Assembly (NCBI GenBank): GCA_023846275.1
Contig: CM043877.1
Coordinates: forward strand, 16,722,607-16,786,606
DNA from: Vanilla planifolia
Lineage: Eukaryota > Streptophyta > Magnoliopsida > Asparagales > Orchidaceae
Length of the DNA: 64,000 nucleotides
Direction of reading: 5' to 3'
Shown here: piece after piece, positions 11,728-24,454 of the stretch
How the letters are laid out: each line of letters starts with the position of its first letter
Numbering within the stretch: the first letter of the stretch is position 1
The notes under the pieces: generated by a model
Database searches by the model: none
Told to the model about the DNA's origin: nothing
Seen by the model: only the letters and a program-made list of their open reading frames with translations
Translations under genes and position numbers: made by a program

Positions 11728-12997
11728 TAATGCGATTCTCCCTCTTACGAGCCGATGCCGCAATGTGAAAGAACCTCGAATTGCAATCCCCAAGCTGCGC
11801 CCAATGCACCTTAGCGCGCTGCCACCACCACTGTTCCTCGTGAGCACACCCCCGGTGAAAGGCAGCAACCAAATCACCAAGCCGCTTATGGTCCTCGACC
11901 GACAGACCATCGCTAGACTCCCTGTTTTGGAGCTCCTCAATATCCCGCTCCAACACCTTATTCCGATCAATAATATTCCCCACCTCCTCACAGCTCCATC
12001 TGTGCAGCGCCCACATCGACCGCTGAAATTTTGTCATCACAATCTCCATACTGTCGCCCTTAATAGTCCTCCTCCAGGCCTTCTCCACCACCTGGAACGA
12101 TTGAGGGAAGTCCAGCCACACACTGTCGAACAATAGCCTGCTGGAATACTGCCACTGATCTCCACCTCCCACCTTGATCAACAATGGACAATGATCCGAA
12201 CCCAGCCTGCTGAGGTGATGAACCGAACAATTGGGAAAAGCAATCAGCCCCGCCGAGTTCATAAGAGCCCGGTCCAGGCGTTCAAGAATGCGCGCACCCC
12301 CCTGCTTCCCATTGCTCCACGTAAACCTGTTGCCGAAAAACCCCAAATCCACAAGTTGAAGCTCCTGCATAAGATCCGCAAAATCCTGTTGGTCCTTACC
12401 ATAAAAGAAGCGCCGGCCCCCCCGTTTTTCTTCCGGTGCCAAGATCAAATTAAAATCTCCAGCAACTAGCAAAGGCTCATTACTACCGCAGAAATTTCGG
12501 ACATCCTCCCAAATAATCCGTCGTCTGTGATGGCACTTCGGGCCGTAAATAAAATAGCAATTCAACCTGCCATCATGTGAAGTTTTGATTGTGCAAGCCA
12601 TGGTATGAGATGAAGCACCAGAGACCACAAGGTCCACCTCCTTCCTCCACAGAATAAGAAATCCAACAGATAGTCCCTCTGAGGGTTGTGCCTCAAAGTC
12701 CCATCCTCCCCCAAGCAGCCAATTTGCATCTTGTCTGGAGAACCCCACAGCCTTCGTCTCCATTAACGCCACAACAGCAACATTCCTTTCAACGATCAAC
12801 CTGCGCAAATAGCTCCTAGACTTCTTCTTCTTGACGCCTCTTATATTCCACACAATAATGTTCATTGATAATGTCATCAGAGAGCCCATCGCCAAGCTGC
12901 TGCATACCCCGACCTTCCGCCACCCACCAGAGATGGCCGCTGTGCCCCACGAAGCGCAGCCGCAGTCCACATTCTTAAGCCGCATCGCCCCCCACAC
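11687..12997 (-). pseudogene. LINE ORF2, N-terminal part: AP-type endonuclease
   Basis: The 436-codon frame encodes the target-nicking endonuclease of the LINE. Visible motifs are WNIRG (near residue 51), METK, GDFN, TWSN, RLDR and SDHCPLL, the set expected of exonuclease-endonuclease-phosphatase folds. Only codons down to about 11733 belong to the LINE; the last dozen residues and the stop come from the solo LTR. The start at 12997 overlaps the ORF1 stop by 23 bases in another frame, so translation by re-initiation is plausible. An internal Met just before NIIVWNIRG is an alternative start. Truncated here by insertion of the LTR. Confidence 0.93.
11728..11732. repeat. 5-bp target duplication of solo LTR 1, right
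   Basis: TAATG directly after the LTR terminal ACA; matches 8787-8791. Confidence 0.9.
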
Positions 12998-14420
12998 CAG
13001 TGGGCGGCTCCTTCTCCCGAGCCGTCATTGACCCTATCAGCTTCCCCCTAACTCCGCCCCCCTGAGCTTCCCCCTTCGCACCTTCCGCCCCCAAGCTCCG
13101 ATCACTAGGATCCGCCACGTGTTGAGCACGACTCCTGGATGGTGAGCCCCTCCTTGGTCTGCTCCTCCCGCGTTCCCTCGAGGAACGACTGACCCCCCTG
13201 GATGAGCCGGCATGCACCCTCCCACGGGTTCTTTGAACGTCCTTCCTGAGTTCATGGCTAGCCATGGCCGCTGGACCCCTACGAGCATCAGCACCCGTTT
13301 TCCTCCGTTTGTGTTGAACTAGCATCCAAGGCCCAAGTCCTTGCGCTTCATCCGTAATCTCGGTGGGGACCTCTCCTCCTTTCCTCTGCTCCCAGTTCGC
13401 CTTCATTCCAGAGCATTCACTCTGTCCAGGCTGAGACACCTCCTTCGTAACCTGCCCATTGCACTGGCTTGCAAGATGCCCCACGCGACCGCATGAGAAA
13501 CAAATCCTCGACAGTCCCTCATATTCGAAACTTTGGTAGATTCTCCCATAGTCCCCTTTTAGCCAGACGCCCGGCTTCAAGGGTTTCGAAAGGTCTGTAC
13601 GAATACAGACCCGAGCATAGGACGCTCTCTCCATAGCCGCCGTCCACCCATCGAGAAGGAACGGATCCCCTATAGCCTTCGCAATCCGCAAGATATTGTC
13701 CGTATCCCAGTAAATCAGGGGCAAGCCGGGGAATCGCACCCAGATCGGCGCGCACATAGCGTGGGAGTCGCCGGGAGTGAATTCATGAGACCAAACATCC
13801 AAGCCCATGGCTTGGCCGGCAATTTGCCACGGCCCCCCGAGCCACACATCATTCCGAGCCTCCTTCGATTCAAAGTGTAAGCAGAAGCACAGATCAAACA
13901 CTCTAAAGTTCATATGGTGGCCCCAGCGTTTGAGCAACACTCTGGCGATCATCGGAAAAGGCAACGTATTCCCGAAAATACGACCCACCAGGTCATATTT
14001 GTGAAATACGATTCGCCGTTGACAGGTTTCAGAAGAAACGAGGACTTCACCATCCTCCACCACGTCCGGAACAGCACAAGCACGTTCCTTAACATCAACA
14101 TTAGCCGGCCGTGCGAAAGTGTTCACCAAGTTACCACTCTGGAAATTGCGGGCTGTCAAAACCTCTCTAAAGCTAGCCTTAGTGGGCAAGTGTTCAGCAC
14201 CCCTATGAGTCTCCGCTTCTCCGGTGATATTGTTCTCCTCCGCGACCCCAGCTCTCGTCACCCTGTCATCGACCTCCAGTACAGCGCCGTCAGGATGTGG
14301 AGGATCCCCGTCAAGTGGTTGTCCCTCTTCAGACGATGATGAAACACACTCCCTCACCGGGGAGTTGCTAGCAGTGGTCCTTGCACGTCGGCTGCTCCTT
14401 CGTAATGTACTTCCCGCCAT
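12975..14420 (-). CDS. LINE ORF1: DUF4283 and CCHC zinc-knuckle RNA-binding protein
   Basis: A 481-codon intact frame encodes the nucleic-acid-binding protein that packages LINE RNA. After a Ser/Arg-rich N terminus and an acidic stretch, residues about 145-310 match the plant DUF4283 domain (IFGNTLPFP, WLGGPWQIAGQAM, IWVRFPGLPLIYW). A zinc knuckle CFSCGRVGHLASQC (C-x2-C-x4-H-x4-C) follows. The C terminus is basic and Arg/Ser-rich, consistent with RNA binding. The start ATG at 14420 follows a 418-base 5' UTR. It overlaps ORF2 by 23 bases. Confidence 0.95.
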   Translation of the reverse strand: MAGSTLRRSSRRARTTASNSPVRECVSSSSEEGQPLDGDPPHPDGAVLEVDDRVTRAGVAEENNITGEAETHRGAEHLPTKASFREVLTARNFQSGNLVNTFARPANVDVKERACAVPDVVEDGEVLVSSETCQRRIVFHKYDLVGRIFGNTLPFPMIARVLLKRWGHHMNFRVFDLCFCLHFESKEARNDVWLGGPWQIAGQAMGLDVWSHEFTPGDSHAMCAPIWVRFPGLPLIYWDTDNILRIAKAIGDPFLLDGWTAAMERASYARVCIRTDLSKPLKPGVWLKGDYGRIYQSFEYEGLSRICFSCGRVGHLASQCNGQVTKEVSQPGQSECSGMKANWEQRKGGEVPTEITDEAQGLGPWMLVQHKRRKTGADARRGPAAMASHELRKDVQRTRGRVHAGSSRGVSRSSRERGRSRPRRGSPSRSRAQHVADPSDRSLGAEGAKGEAQGGGVRGKLIGSMTAREKEPPTGVGGDAA

Positions 14421-14838
14421 CGAACGTCAATTTAGGGCTGCAGGGTCCTTGGCGCGACGACCGGGATGAAGGTTCAGGTATCTCGCAGGATCTTGAGCCG
14501 ATTAGTCGTGTCCCAGCACACCCCGTGTGACCAGAATTCAAATTCAAACAAACCCGGACCACGTGCAGTTTGACCAAAGACCGTCTCCTCGACAGCGCCG
14601 CTCGCCTCCGCACCCAGCCACGAGGTGAAGCCGATGTCAGGCCCACCCCGCGGCCCCGCAATCTCCGCCTCCGCCTGCGCCTCCGGTCCCTTCCCAAGGT
14701 TGGGCTGCACCTCGAGTCAAGCTTCCGAACCCCTCCTCGTCCCGTTCCAGACAAACCACGGCCCCCTCCCGGCACCTCCGGTTGGGGTTTGCTCTCCAGA
14801 GTTCACGCCTTACCGTTGCTCTCCAAATAAACCTCTCC
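14421..14838 (-). promoter_or_regulatory. LINE 5' UTR, likely internal promoter region
   Basis: GC-rich leader between the LINE 5' end and the ORF1 ATG. LINEs are known to carry an internal promoter at this place. I see no specific motif that proves it here. Confidence 0.5.
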
Positions 14839-14853
14839 CAAATAATTATTTGC
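14839..14853. repeat. LINE target-site duplication, right copy
   Basis: Exact copy of 5677-5691, adjoining the LINE 5' end. The bases outside the two copies differ, which fixes the element boundary. Confidence 0.95.
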
Positions 14854-14971
14854 TTGTCTCTCAATTAAACGACTATTTTGATGTAATTTAAAATTAATAT
14901 TTTTTTATCATATATTTATTTATTTTAAGTAATACAGTATAATTATTAAATAGAGGGTGAAGAGTAAATGA

Positions 14972-15531
14972 CAAGTGATGTCTCAACAGATGAATCATTA
15001 AACAAAGAGTGATTATTAGTAGGCTAGATAGATAGATATAAGAATAAACTATCTTATATTAGCTATTGCAAAAAATATTTTGGTGTTTATATGAGATGTA
15101 ATGTTTTTAAAATTAAGATATTGTTTAAGACAAAACTCACTTAAGATAGTATGGGACAATCTCATGGGATAATATCTTAACATAATGAGATTAAAATATT
15201 ATGTTTTCATATCAAAATTGACAATTCAATACTGTTTGAGGATGAATCAATTAAAGTTGATGGACTCGTGATGCTTGAGATCGAAGATGGTAGAGAGTGA
15301 AAACTAGGTGATATCTCGAGAGAGGAATCACTAAAAAAAAGTGATTATTGGCAATCTTTTAAATGGACTAATATAAGGATGAATTACCACACATTGACTA
15401 CTAAGGGAGAGATTCTGATGTTTATATAAGATGTCGTGATCTTATGGTGTTAAGACATCTTTTGATAGTAAAACCTATATCAGTTGCTATGAGACGATAT
15501 AAGAGGACAATATCTTAAAATAGTGAGACAA
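14972..15531. repeat. Two diverged direct repeats, offset about 334 bp
   Basis: 14972-15193 and 15306-15531 share a succession of blocks: 'gtgat.tctc', 'aagtgattatt', 'gtttatat.agatgt', and 'acaat..atatcttaa.ataatgaga'. The divergence is high. The element type is unknown. Confidence 0.55.
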
Positions 15532-15559
15532 AATTATCATAATAATATAACCTAATAGA

Positions 15560-18500
15560 CAAATTCTTAATACACCATCTCGAGTGTTAAGCAAAACAAA
15601 AAGCGTATTATCTTATCGTTTAACTCATTACTCTTTTGGAGTTTTATGGATTACATATGAATTACTTGTAAATTTTAAGCCAAAATAGCTAAAGCAATCA
15701 TCGCAAACTCAATAAACAAGGCTATGTAATCTTAATGAAAAACATTATAAAGTTAGGGTTATGTCACATGTTATGTTAATAAATATACATGAGACAAAAT
15801 AAAGAACAACCATTATTTTGAGTAATAATAAGCATATTATCCCATTGTATAATGCATTCAAATATTTGGGAATTTTTAATTCCATATTTTCAATTTATTT
15901 TCCTTTAGTTCCTTGATCATTTTAATTTATAAAATCTATGTTATAATTAAATTTATTATTTTCAACACTTATACTAATTAACCAAGTCATTTCTCTCAAC
16001 CTGAGTGGATTGCTAGTGACTTTGTCAAGACTAAACCTAATCTAAGATCACATAATATGAATTTAATTGACCATGCTAGCTTTCTAATCTTTTGAGTATA
16101 TTCTTTATGATTCTATTAGAGCTCTACCCAATATAGGACAATATATTATAAGTTTTATTTGACACTTTCCTACTTTCTTTAGATGATTTAATCCATCCCT
16201 TTCTTCAAACATAATTTAATAATTTTTTTTTGTACATAACTTTTTCTTGCCTATATTATTCCTTTTCATTTTTTTCAAAGGCAATGCTTATATTTATGCT
16301 TAACATTTGATGTTATAATGTGTAATATTTAAATATTTGAATCTAAGCCTTTTCCATAAAAATGAATAATATGATTAATAATATGAAATGCATATGAACA
16401 CAATCCAAAATTAATCATGTATCTTTAGTAATCATGCTAATTCTCAAATAAAAGTTTAATGTATACATGAAAAACAATAATCACAATATATCAAGCATCA
16501 TATCATGTGTAAATTAACTTATGTGAATTTATTTTATTTTTTTTTAAAATAAAATTTTGCATATTAAATGAAAACACCACAAGACTCAAGTGTGCATAAA
16601 TCACCAACTTATTTAAATTTTTAAAATTTATTTAATAATAGCTAATTTATGGTAACACTATAGGCATCATTAATAACTACAAAAATTTCATATAATTTCT
16701 TACCAATTAAAATTTACCAAACTTCATTTATTACACTCACACACACAAACATAAATGGAAATTGAGATGCCATATAAGTAAATAAAAAAATGGATTTTTA
16801 CTAGCAAACCATACAAATAATAGTTATAGAAGCACGATGGTTGTAATATTTACTTGGATAACATGAAATAACTCTTATAAAAAAGACCATAATAAGAAAA
16901 GAAATGATAACTATAAGATTGCATGGGTATGTTGATTTCTTTAACAATTATTATATATACACACACATGGAAATCGAGATTACATATAAGTAAATCAAAA
17001 GATGGATATTTACTTGGTTAAAAGGAAATGAAACCTATAACAAAGACCACAATAAAAAAATGATAACTATAAGATTGCATAGGTTTTCTTATTTCTTTGA
17101 TGATTAGTACATACACACACACATATAACATATTATTTAATTGTTATGATGAAGACTCTATTTTTTTCTTACTTGATCTATATGATAAAAACCTTACATA
17201 GAATGATATTTTAATTTTTTGCATGTAGTGGTTGTGTTAGATTTACTAATATAATTATAATTTATAACTTCATATACATTTAGCAATAACACACGTAGTT
17301 ATCAACTGAACATCTACATAAATTTCAACTATACATTTAAATAGTTATTTATTATATATTCACATGGTTATGATATTTATAATTTACAAAACCATATAGA
17401 ATTCTTAAGCTATTATAATACCAATATTTATAATAGATAGTAGGATTAACATTCTATTCCAATGCTTATCCTTCCATATATTATGGCTCATGTATATTTG
17501 AAATATTAGTACTAATAAATAGGTTGAGCTACTATCATATGCTTAATAGGCTAAATCTAATGCAATCACTACATGTGAAATAACAAAATATTTGAGTCAT
17601 ATCATACCTAAGGTCTTTATCATATAGAATAATTAGAAAGAACAAAACATATAGAATCATCTCGTTATATTCTATTCTAAAAAATTCTCTAATAAGAATC
17701 TAAGTTTTAAATAACACTAAAATAATAAAATATAGTGATTACAATTCATGCCTAATTACATGATTAGATATGAAATAATCTAAAGAAACTTTTACATTGT
17801 ATGTATGTTTAGAAGAAATAATAACATGTTAGGTACAAAGTGGCACATCAATTTTATCCATGAATATAAATAAATAAATAAATAAATATATATATATATA
17901 TATATATGTAAGAATTTCTAATACAATCATACCAACCTTTCATAATTCGCTACAAAGAAAACATGACATAAATTAAGTATCAACCAAGATAATAAATTAT
18001 TATATGATTATAAGTTTTCAAAATAAGAGCTTTGCATTGAGAATCAAATAATTATCAACAAGATGCATCAACTATATGGATAACTTTTTTTAATGCAGTG
18101 GTCACACCAATTTGATTGCTTATGGCCTTGCAAACTTTCAAAAGCCTAAACCTTCCTCTTCTAACAAAGTTGTTTAACTTGGTTGCTATAGGAAATCCCA
18201 ATTACCTCTTCCTCATAATAGCACTCTTAAATCCTCAATTCATCTCTCTTTCTTGCTTTCACACAATAGTGTTCCCCTTTCTCAACTGAAATCCCAAAAG
18301 TTTCCAATCCCTTGACCACACCAACTCTCTTTTAAATAATTTTTCAAAATTATTGAGCTTCACCCAATAGTTCCCTTTCTTTCTTTCTCCCTTTTCTCCT
18401 TCTACACATGCATTCCTCTCCTTGGATTAGTTAATTCCTCCTCAACGCCAACCTGTCTTAAAGGTTTCTATTCTCGTGATTATTATTTCATGTGTTCTCC

Positions 18501-20030
18501 TTCACCAATGCCATCAAAATTTAGGAAACATAAAAAAGTCAAATTTTAATAATTTATATTTTTTAGTATTTTAAATTTTCTTTCCTTTTTTTGACTCAGT
18601 AATTTTTTTATAATTTCAACAAATTTTATTAATTTAAAAGATTTCTCAAAATTTTGAAAATAATTAATAAAAATAAAATTAAATACATTAGGGAATAATT
18701 ATAATCTCTTCTCATTCCTTATAAGCTCAAACCTATCTAAATATTAATTAAGCAATAATGATTTCTAATTCTCTTAAAAATATGTAAATAAATAAAACTC
18801 ACATCTTTAAAATGTTACAAAGTTTTATCATCCTATTAGAATTGCACTCTCAAAATTTAGATCAATTAAAGATGTTACTTTTTCTAATTCCTATATAACA
18901 TTTCTTCATATTTAGAGTTGGTTATACTTTCATAATGCCTGACTTATGATCTATTCCATAGAATCCTCTAATACATTCTTGTCTTACTCTTGAATCCTTT
19001 TAATTCCATGTTGCTAATCTATTATAATTCTTAAGATGATCATCTATTCACTTAATCTTGATCTTTATAATACTCTAACCATCATCTCCAGATCAAATTT
19101 GTCTCTTTTATACAAATATATTTAGATATGAATACTTAATAGATATCTCATCCTTACCATCTTAACTTTAATATATTAATATTTTTAGAGCAATGTTAAG
19201 GCATTATTATTTTGATAATATTATAAATAAGGTTTCTTATAATAACATCTTCAATCACATTTATATAATTATCCTTAAGATGATTTCTTTGAGTTCATGT
19301 CCATGTCCCTAATTATTTTATTCTCTCACATTTTATTCTTCCATTTCAATCCATATTCTAGTGATGGCCATTCCTATATTTATTCTAGATAATAGTTTCC
19401 ACTACTCAAATTTATCCATTATCCTAATTGTTAGTTCTCAATTTCTTTTCATTCCTTTGACTGGAATTGGCAAACTATTTCTTAATTAATGCATTATAAT
19501 TTGACCCTTTGGTATTTTTATACAACTTACCCATTCTCATATCTTTGAATATGTTTTACATTATTTAATTCATGCATGCAACAATCTAACTAAAGAAAAT
19601 GCTTTAAATAACTATTATGCTTCTACTAATCTTTTAATTATTCAATAACGATATTTAGAATTAAATCTTGTAACTAATGTCACAAGTTACCTATTGTGAT
19701 GACTAGAAATGTCAAAGCCCCATTACTTGATCCTTTGTTTTCTTCCATTTCTTTCAAGATTCTTCGTATTTTCTCACATTATTCCAATTTTACTACATGC
19801 AAAATATTGTGCTAATCCTCTTATATGAGATATCTTAGATGCATTACCTTTTCTTTTAATATTGACGTTATAAAAAATTATTTTCATGATCCATGAACAT
19901 TCCTTGGCAAAAAAATCTCATCTCATCATAAAAATAAAATTTGATGACTTTCTTCTTATAACACTCTTCCTAATTATTTTTTCCTCATATTTTGCAATTT
20001 GATTGTTTCCCTTTTCTAGCTCTTTTTCTT
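15560..20030. other. AT-rich DNA of the putative CPS intron 1, nothing coding
   Basis: No open frame of note. There is a compound (AAAT)n(AT)n microsatellite at about 17868-17907. The remainder is AT-rich, probably decayed LTR sequence, but without boundaries I can support. Confidence 0.45.
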
Positions 20031-20039
20031 TTTCCTTTA

Positions 20040-21420
20040 TCTCCTTAGTGGTTTTGATGCAGGATAAAATCACTAAAATTTATATTTGACTCATAAATAA
20101 TAGAGAAATACTCAAGAAATAAAACCATACAATAGCATACCAAGGAGTTGTGGTTTTAGAATGAGAAAATCTTAAGATTACTAGGTAAGTAAGAACTTTT
20201 CCAAAAACAAACGACTTACACTATGTTTTAACACGAGAGGTCTTAACCTATAGGGATAATAGTTTAGCTTCCTGCACCCATTGCAACTTAAGTTGGTGAT
20301 AGAGTAACAAGATATAAATAAGTAGAGTTCTTAGATTATAAATAAAGTTAATTACATATTCACTTGTATAAGCCATAGAATTGGACACAATGAGTAAACT
20401 CTTCTACAAGATGAAATAAAGAGTAGAAGAGTTAATAACTCTCTTGGTAATTTAGAACTCTTGTGGAAGCTAGATATTGGGTTAGGATATCCCTTGTTTA
20501 ACCTCTTGCTTGCCTTCCCAAGGCACATATTGAATCACAATTTTGGATTACTCACACATGACACTTCTCGTATCAAGCAAGCTTGGCGACAGCAGTTCAT
20601 TTCTTTATTCAAGATTTCATACCTTATAATATGGTGAGTAACCCTATTTATAAAGATCTTAAAGGATCAATGATAATTTGCTAAGCCCATGAATGATCAT
20701 TTTTTATAATTCTAAAGGACATTTAAGAATTTCAAAATTCACCACCAAATTTTAAAAACCAATACTTTAAATTCTCCCACAAAAATTATTTAAAAAGTTA
20801 CAAAGTTGAAAGTTAAGCAATTTACAAATAGCTGATACATCTAGGGTGGCAGTGCCATGAGCTACAAAGTGACTTGTATAGTGATTGAGGTAACATGGCA
20901 TGAGAGGCATAGTGTGTTGCCTAGATTTGGTTTGTGGGATGAAACGGTTCAAAGTAGATCATGTGGATCAACATGAGTTAATGGGTCAACCTAGGTTCAT
21001 GGATCTACGTAGGTCTACATGGGTAAGAGTAGATCAGTGTAGGTCAATGTAAGTCAAGTAGGTCTACAAAAGTTGACACAAGTCAGAATGAATCAACATG
21101 GGTTGATGGGTCAATGTAGGTTAAGCTAATTTGTGTGAGTTAGTGTAGTTTGAAGGTCAGTACTGATGATTGGATGGTCAATACAGGTTGGTGATTTGAC
21201 TTGGATTGCAAGTTAATGCCATCAACCGAGTGGAATGGGCCATGTGGGTTAACACAAGGTAAGAAGGTAGAGTAAGCAACACTGGTATAGTAACAATGAT
21301 GATAGTGGTGAATGGAGACAAAAACAATTTTAAAGTTAATTTTAAATCATTTTTAAGTCAAAATGAACAAAATTTTGTATTAATGGAACTAAAGTTAATA
21401 GAAATATTACTTGGATTGAA
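20040..21420 (+). repeat. Dispersed repeat family R, copy 1 (fullest)
   Basis: The 5' part (20040-20690) is repeated at 22445-23210. The 3' part (20700-21420), including a stretch rich in short GGTCAA/GGTTGA words (20940-21240), is repeated at 25860-26470. Copy 1 is the only one in which the parts are contiguous. Probably derived from an LTR element; no coding domain seen. Confidence 0.65.
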
Positions 21421-22444
21421 TTTAAAATTAAAAATATTCAAAAAGTTATAAATTGACTTCTAAATATCTTAAAATAAAGTGTAGATATAAATAAATTGAT
21501 AAATTAAAGACTAAAATATGTTATCATGATACACAAGAGTTTTGAAATCAACTCTCCAAAAGATAGTAATAGTGGAGACTAATGAGAAATAGAGGAGACC
21601 ATCTTAACATGACCCTAAGTTTTAATAAGAATAGTATTCCTCCAATTAAAACTTTTGTGTAAGATGCCATTACATCATCCTCCTTAGGTAGAAAAGAGCT
21701 TAACTCCATGGAGCTAGGGTCAGATCTCTGATACTACTCTAACATCTCTAAGTGAGATCTCTGATACTACTTTAACATCTCTAGATTTAGGTTGTGAAGC
21801 TCCTCTCAAGGATCTAAGTGTCGTCAAAGGTGAGACATCGTTGTCAACATATCAAAAATCTCTCTTATGCTTAATCTTATGTGAGAACTATTTGATTATC
21901 TATGATTTACTCCACTTGATCTCTTAACTCACTAGATGGGCTAAAGATATTAGTTAGAGAAGTTGATTTGGTAATGATAATGTAGGCTCAAAAGGCTCAT
22001 TAGGTGTTAGGTTTGGTTATCTATAAGGTATGAGGTCTCAAATATTAAAGGTAACACTGATTATATAATCTTTAGGTAAATTTAAAACATATGCATTGAT
22101 AACACTTTACAATTATAAATAGTCAACCATTATGATTGTGTTAATCAAGAACAAACATTCTATATTATTTTTTGAACCTAATAGTCATAAATTATTGGGT
22201 TTAAAACAAAGTTCTTAATTGGGATCATAAAGAAGCAAATACTAAACATTAATAATAAGATATCAGTCAAAGTTTTAAAAATATTGTAGTAACACATTGA
22301 AAAAACAAAATTTGTGCATTTATTTATTTATTTTTACATAATATCTTTTATCAATTAGCAATAAATGCACAAAATTATAAGACATTTTCTTAACAAAAAA
22401 ATTAAAGTCATTCAAGTTCTTATAGTTAACCATGTTTTGATATT

Positions 22445-23210
22445 AAGTTGATGCAGGAAAAAATGCTACAACTTAACTTTAGCTCATAGTTAATAGAAAA
22501 CTTCTTAGGTTCAAGTAATAAATCCATACATAGGCCTACCAAAAATTCTATAGTTTAGAATTAGAAAATCTTAGAATCACTAAGTAAATAAAAATTTCTC
22601 CAAAAGCTAATGACTTATATAATTCTTTAACATTAAAGATCTGAACCTACAATGAGAGGAGTTTAGCTACTTAAACCTAATATATACTCTTTCAAATTAT
22701 CTGAGCCTCCTATAAATAAGAAGAATATGAAGACCTGGTAGTAGGGCTAGAGCTGGCAGTCAACATGAAAACTACGTATTCAATTATTCTTAATTGTTAA
22801 TACAGCAAGTCTAAAGAGGGTTCCATTCCCCAAGTAAGCAAGCTGGGCAACTCAAGTTGATGGTGGAGTGGCAAAGTATACATAAGGTGAGTTATTAGAT
22901 TATAAATAAAGAAAATCACACATTCACTTACATAAGCTAGAGAATTAAATGCAATGAGTAATCCATCCCATACGATGCAATAAAGAGTAGAAGATTTAAG
23001 CATTTTCCTAATGATTTTTCACATTATTATGGATGCTGGAGCATGGGTTGTGATATCTACTTTTGAGCCTCTCACTTTTCTTTCCAAGACACCTTTAAAA
23101 TCAAATCATCAAACTGATCACAAATAACACTTTTCGTATCTAGCAAGTTTGGTAGGAACACTTCATTACTTTATTCAAAATTTTATGCCTTATAACATGG
23201 TGAATAATTG
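22445..23210 (+). repeat. Family R, copy 2, 5' part only
   Basis: Parallels 20040-20690 through 'gatgcagga', 'agattataaataaag', 'caatgagtaa', 'aataaagagtagaag', and 'ttttatgccttataacatggtga'. The similarity stops abruptly near 23210. Confidence 0.6.
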
Positions 23211-24393
23211 AAGTAAAATAAATGTGAATCCCACAAGAGTGGGTGAATTATTAGTTTTAAAATAATTTTGCTAATTTTTGGATCATATTTATTTTTCAAA
23301 AAGTCTTTACAAAAATAATTTTATGTTTGTATAAAACCTTGATTATATATATTGATTTTTAACTTTTATGAATAAAAAAATAAACCTAAAATTAAAATGG
23401 AATAGCAAAAATTTTAAGTTTTTCGATTCAAACTATAACCTATGTTTGAGATCGAGAAAAACTTCACTATTGAAAGAGTTGCAACTTGAGATTTTTTTCT
23501 AATAGTTTACTCTAGCTGACTTGAGATTTTTCTTTATAGTTCACCTTAAATCTACTTAAAGTTTTTTTTTTGCATTCCACCTCTAACCTATTAATTTTTT
23601 TAGGTTCAACTATAACTCAGGCTTTTGTAAGATCAAGCCCAACTCAATTTTTCACAAAATTAATCCAAACTTAGACTTTCGTAAATGTTGAGTCACCTAA
23701 TCTAAAAGAAAATAAATACAACAAAAAAAAATATTTTGATAAAATGTACAACTTTTTTATTCTTGTTGATGAATAAAGCAAGGTGTAATAAACTTAGAAT
23801 TATGAATAAAAATGAGAAAATGAAAGCTTAGAAGTGTTAAGATTCGTTGAACGAACTTGGAATTTGGATTAGTATGAAATTGTCATGTATTGTTAAGAGA
23901 GTTTTACACCTATAAAATATCATATAAAACTTCTTTGAGATATTAAAATCTTATCCATTTTTATTAATTATTTCATTAATAATGGTTGGGCTTATATAGA
24001 AATATTTTGATCATAACCTTTAAAAATTTAAGAAAAAGATGTTTCAAAAGCTACAACACAACAACTTAAAAAACTCTTCTAAACAATCTACAATATTTCT
24101 TTCAAAATAACTATGCAACTGCTCAAATAATAGCTAGGGAATTAACTATTAGTTGGGATCAACCAGTATTGTTTGATCTGATCAATGAGTTTCTGGACTT
24201 TCTAATCAAAGATTGTAAAAGCGAATGAGTTATAGATAATTGGATCAAGGAGGATTAAATCTAAGCCATTTTATCATATCGAATGTGATCTATATTGTTA
24301 GATTTATCAATAGTAAAAATGAGAGTGATGGTCTAGATTGTTAGATTTGATCATATTTAATATATGTTCTTTTTCTTCTTCTTCTTCGTATTC

Positions 24394-24454
<61 letters not shown>

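Larger units (their letters stand above)
5692..14838 (-). mobile_element. Complete L1-type LINE with nested solo LTR
   Basis: A non-LTR retrotransposon of about 6.2 kb after subtracting the nested 2941-bp insertion. On the minus strand it has a 418-base GC-rich 5' UTR (14838-14421), ORF1, ORF2, a short 3' UTR and a poly(A) tail seen as 15 T at 5692-5706. It is bounded by a perfect target duplication, CAAATAATTATTTGC, at 5677-5691 and 14839-14853 (17 bp if the next TT is counted). Neither ORF carries a stop other than the LTR interruption. Full length, intact frames and a perfect duplication point to a recent insertion. Domain order EN-RT-zf-RVT-RNase H and an ORF1 with DUF4283 and CCHC knuckle are typical of plant L1 elements. 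It lies antisense to, and probably in intron 1 of, the CPS gene. Confidence 0.95.
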
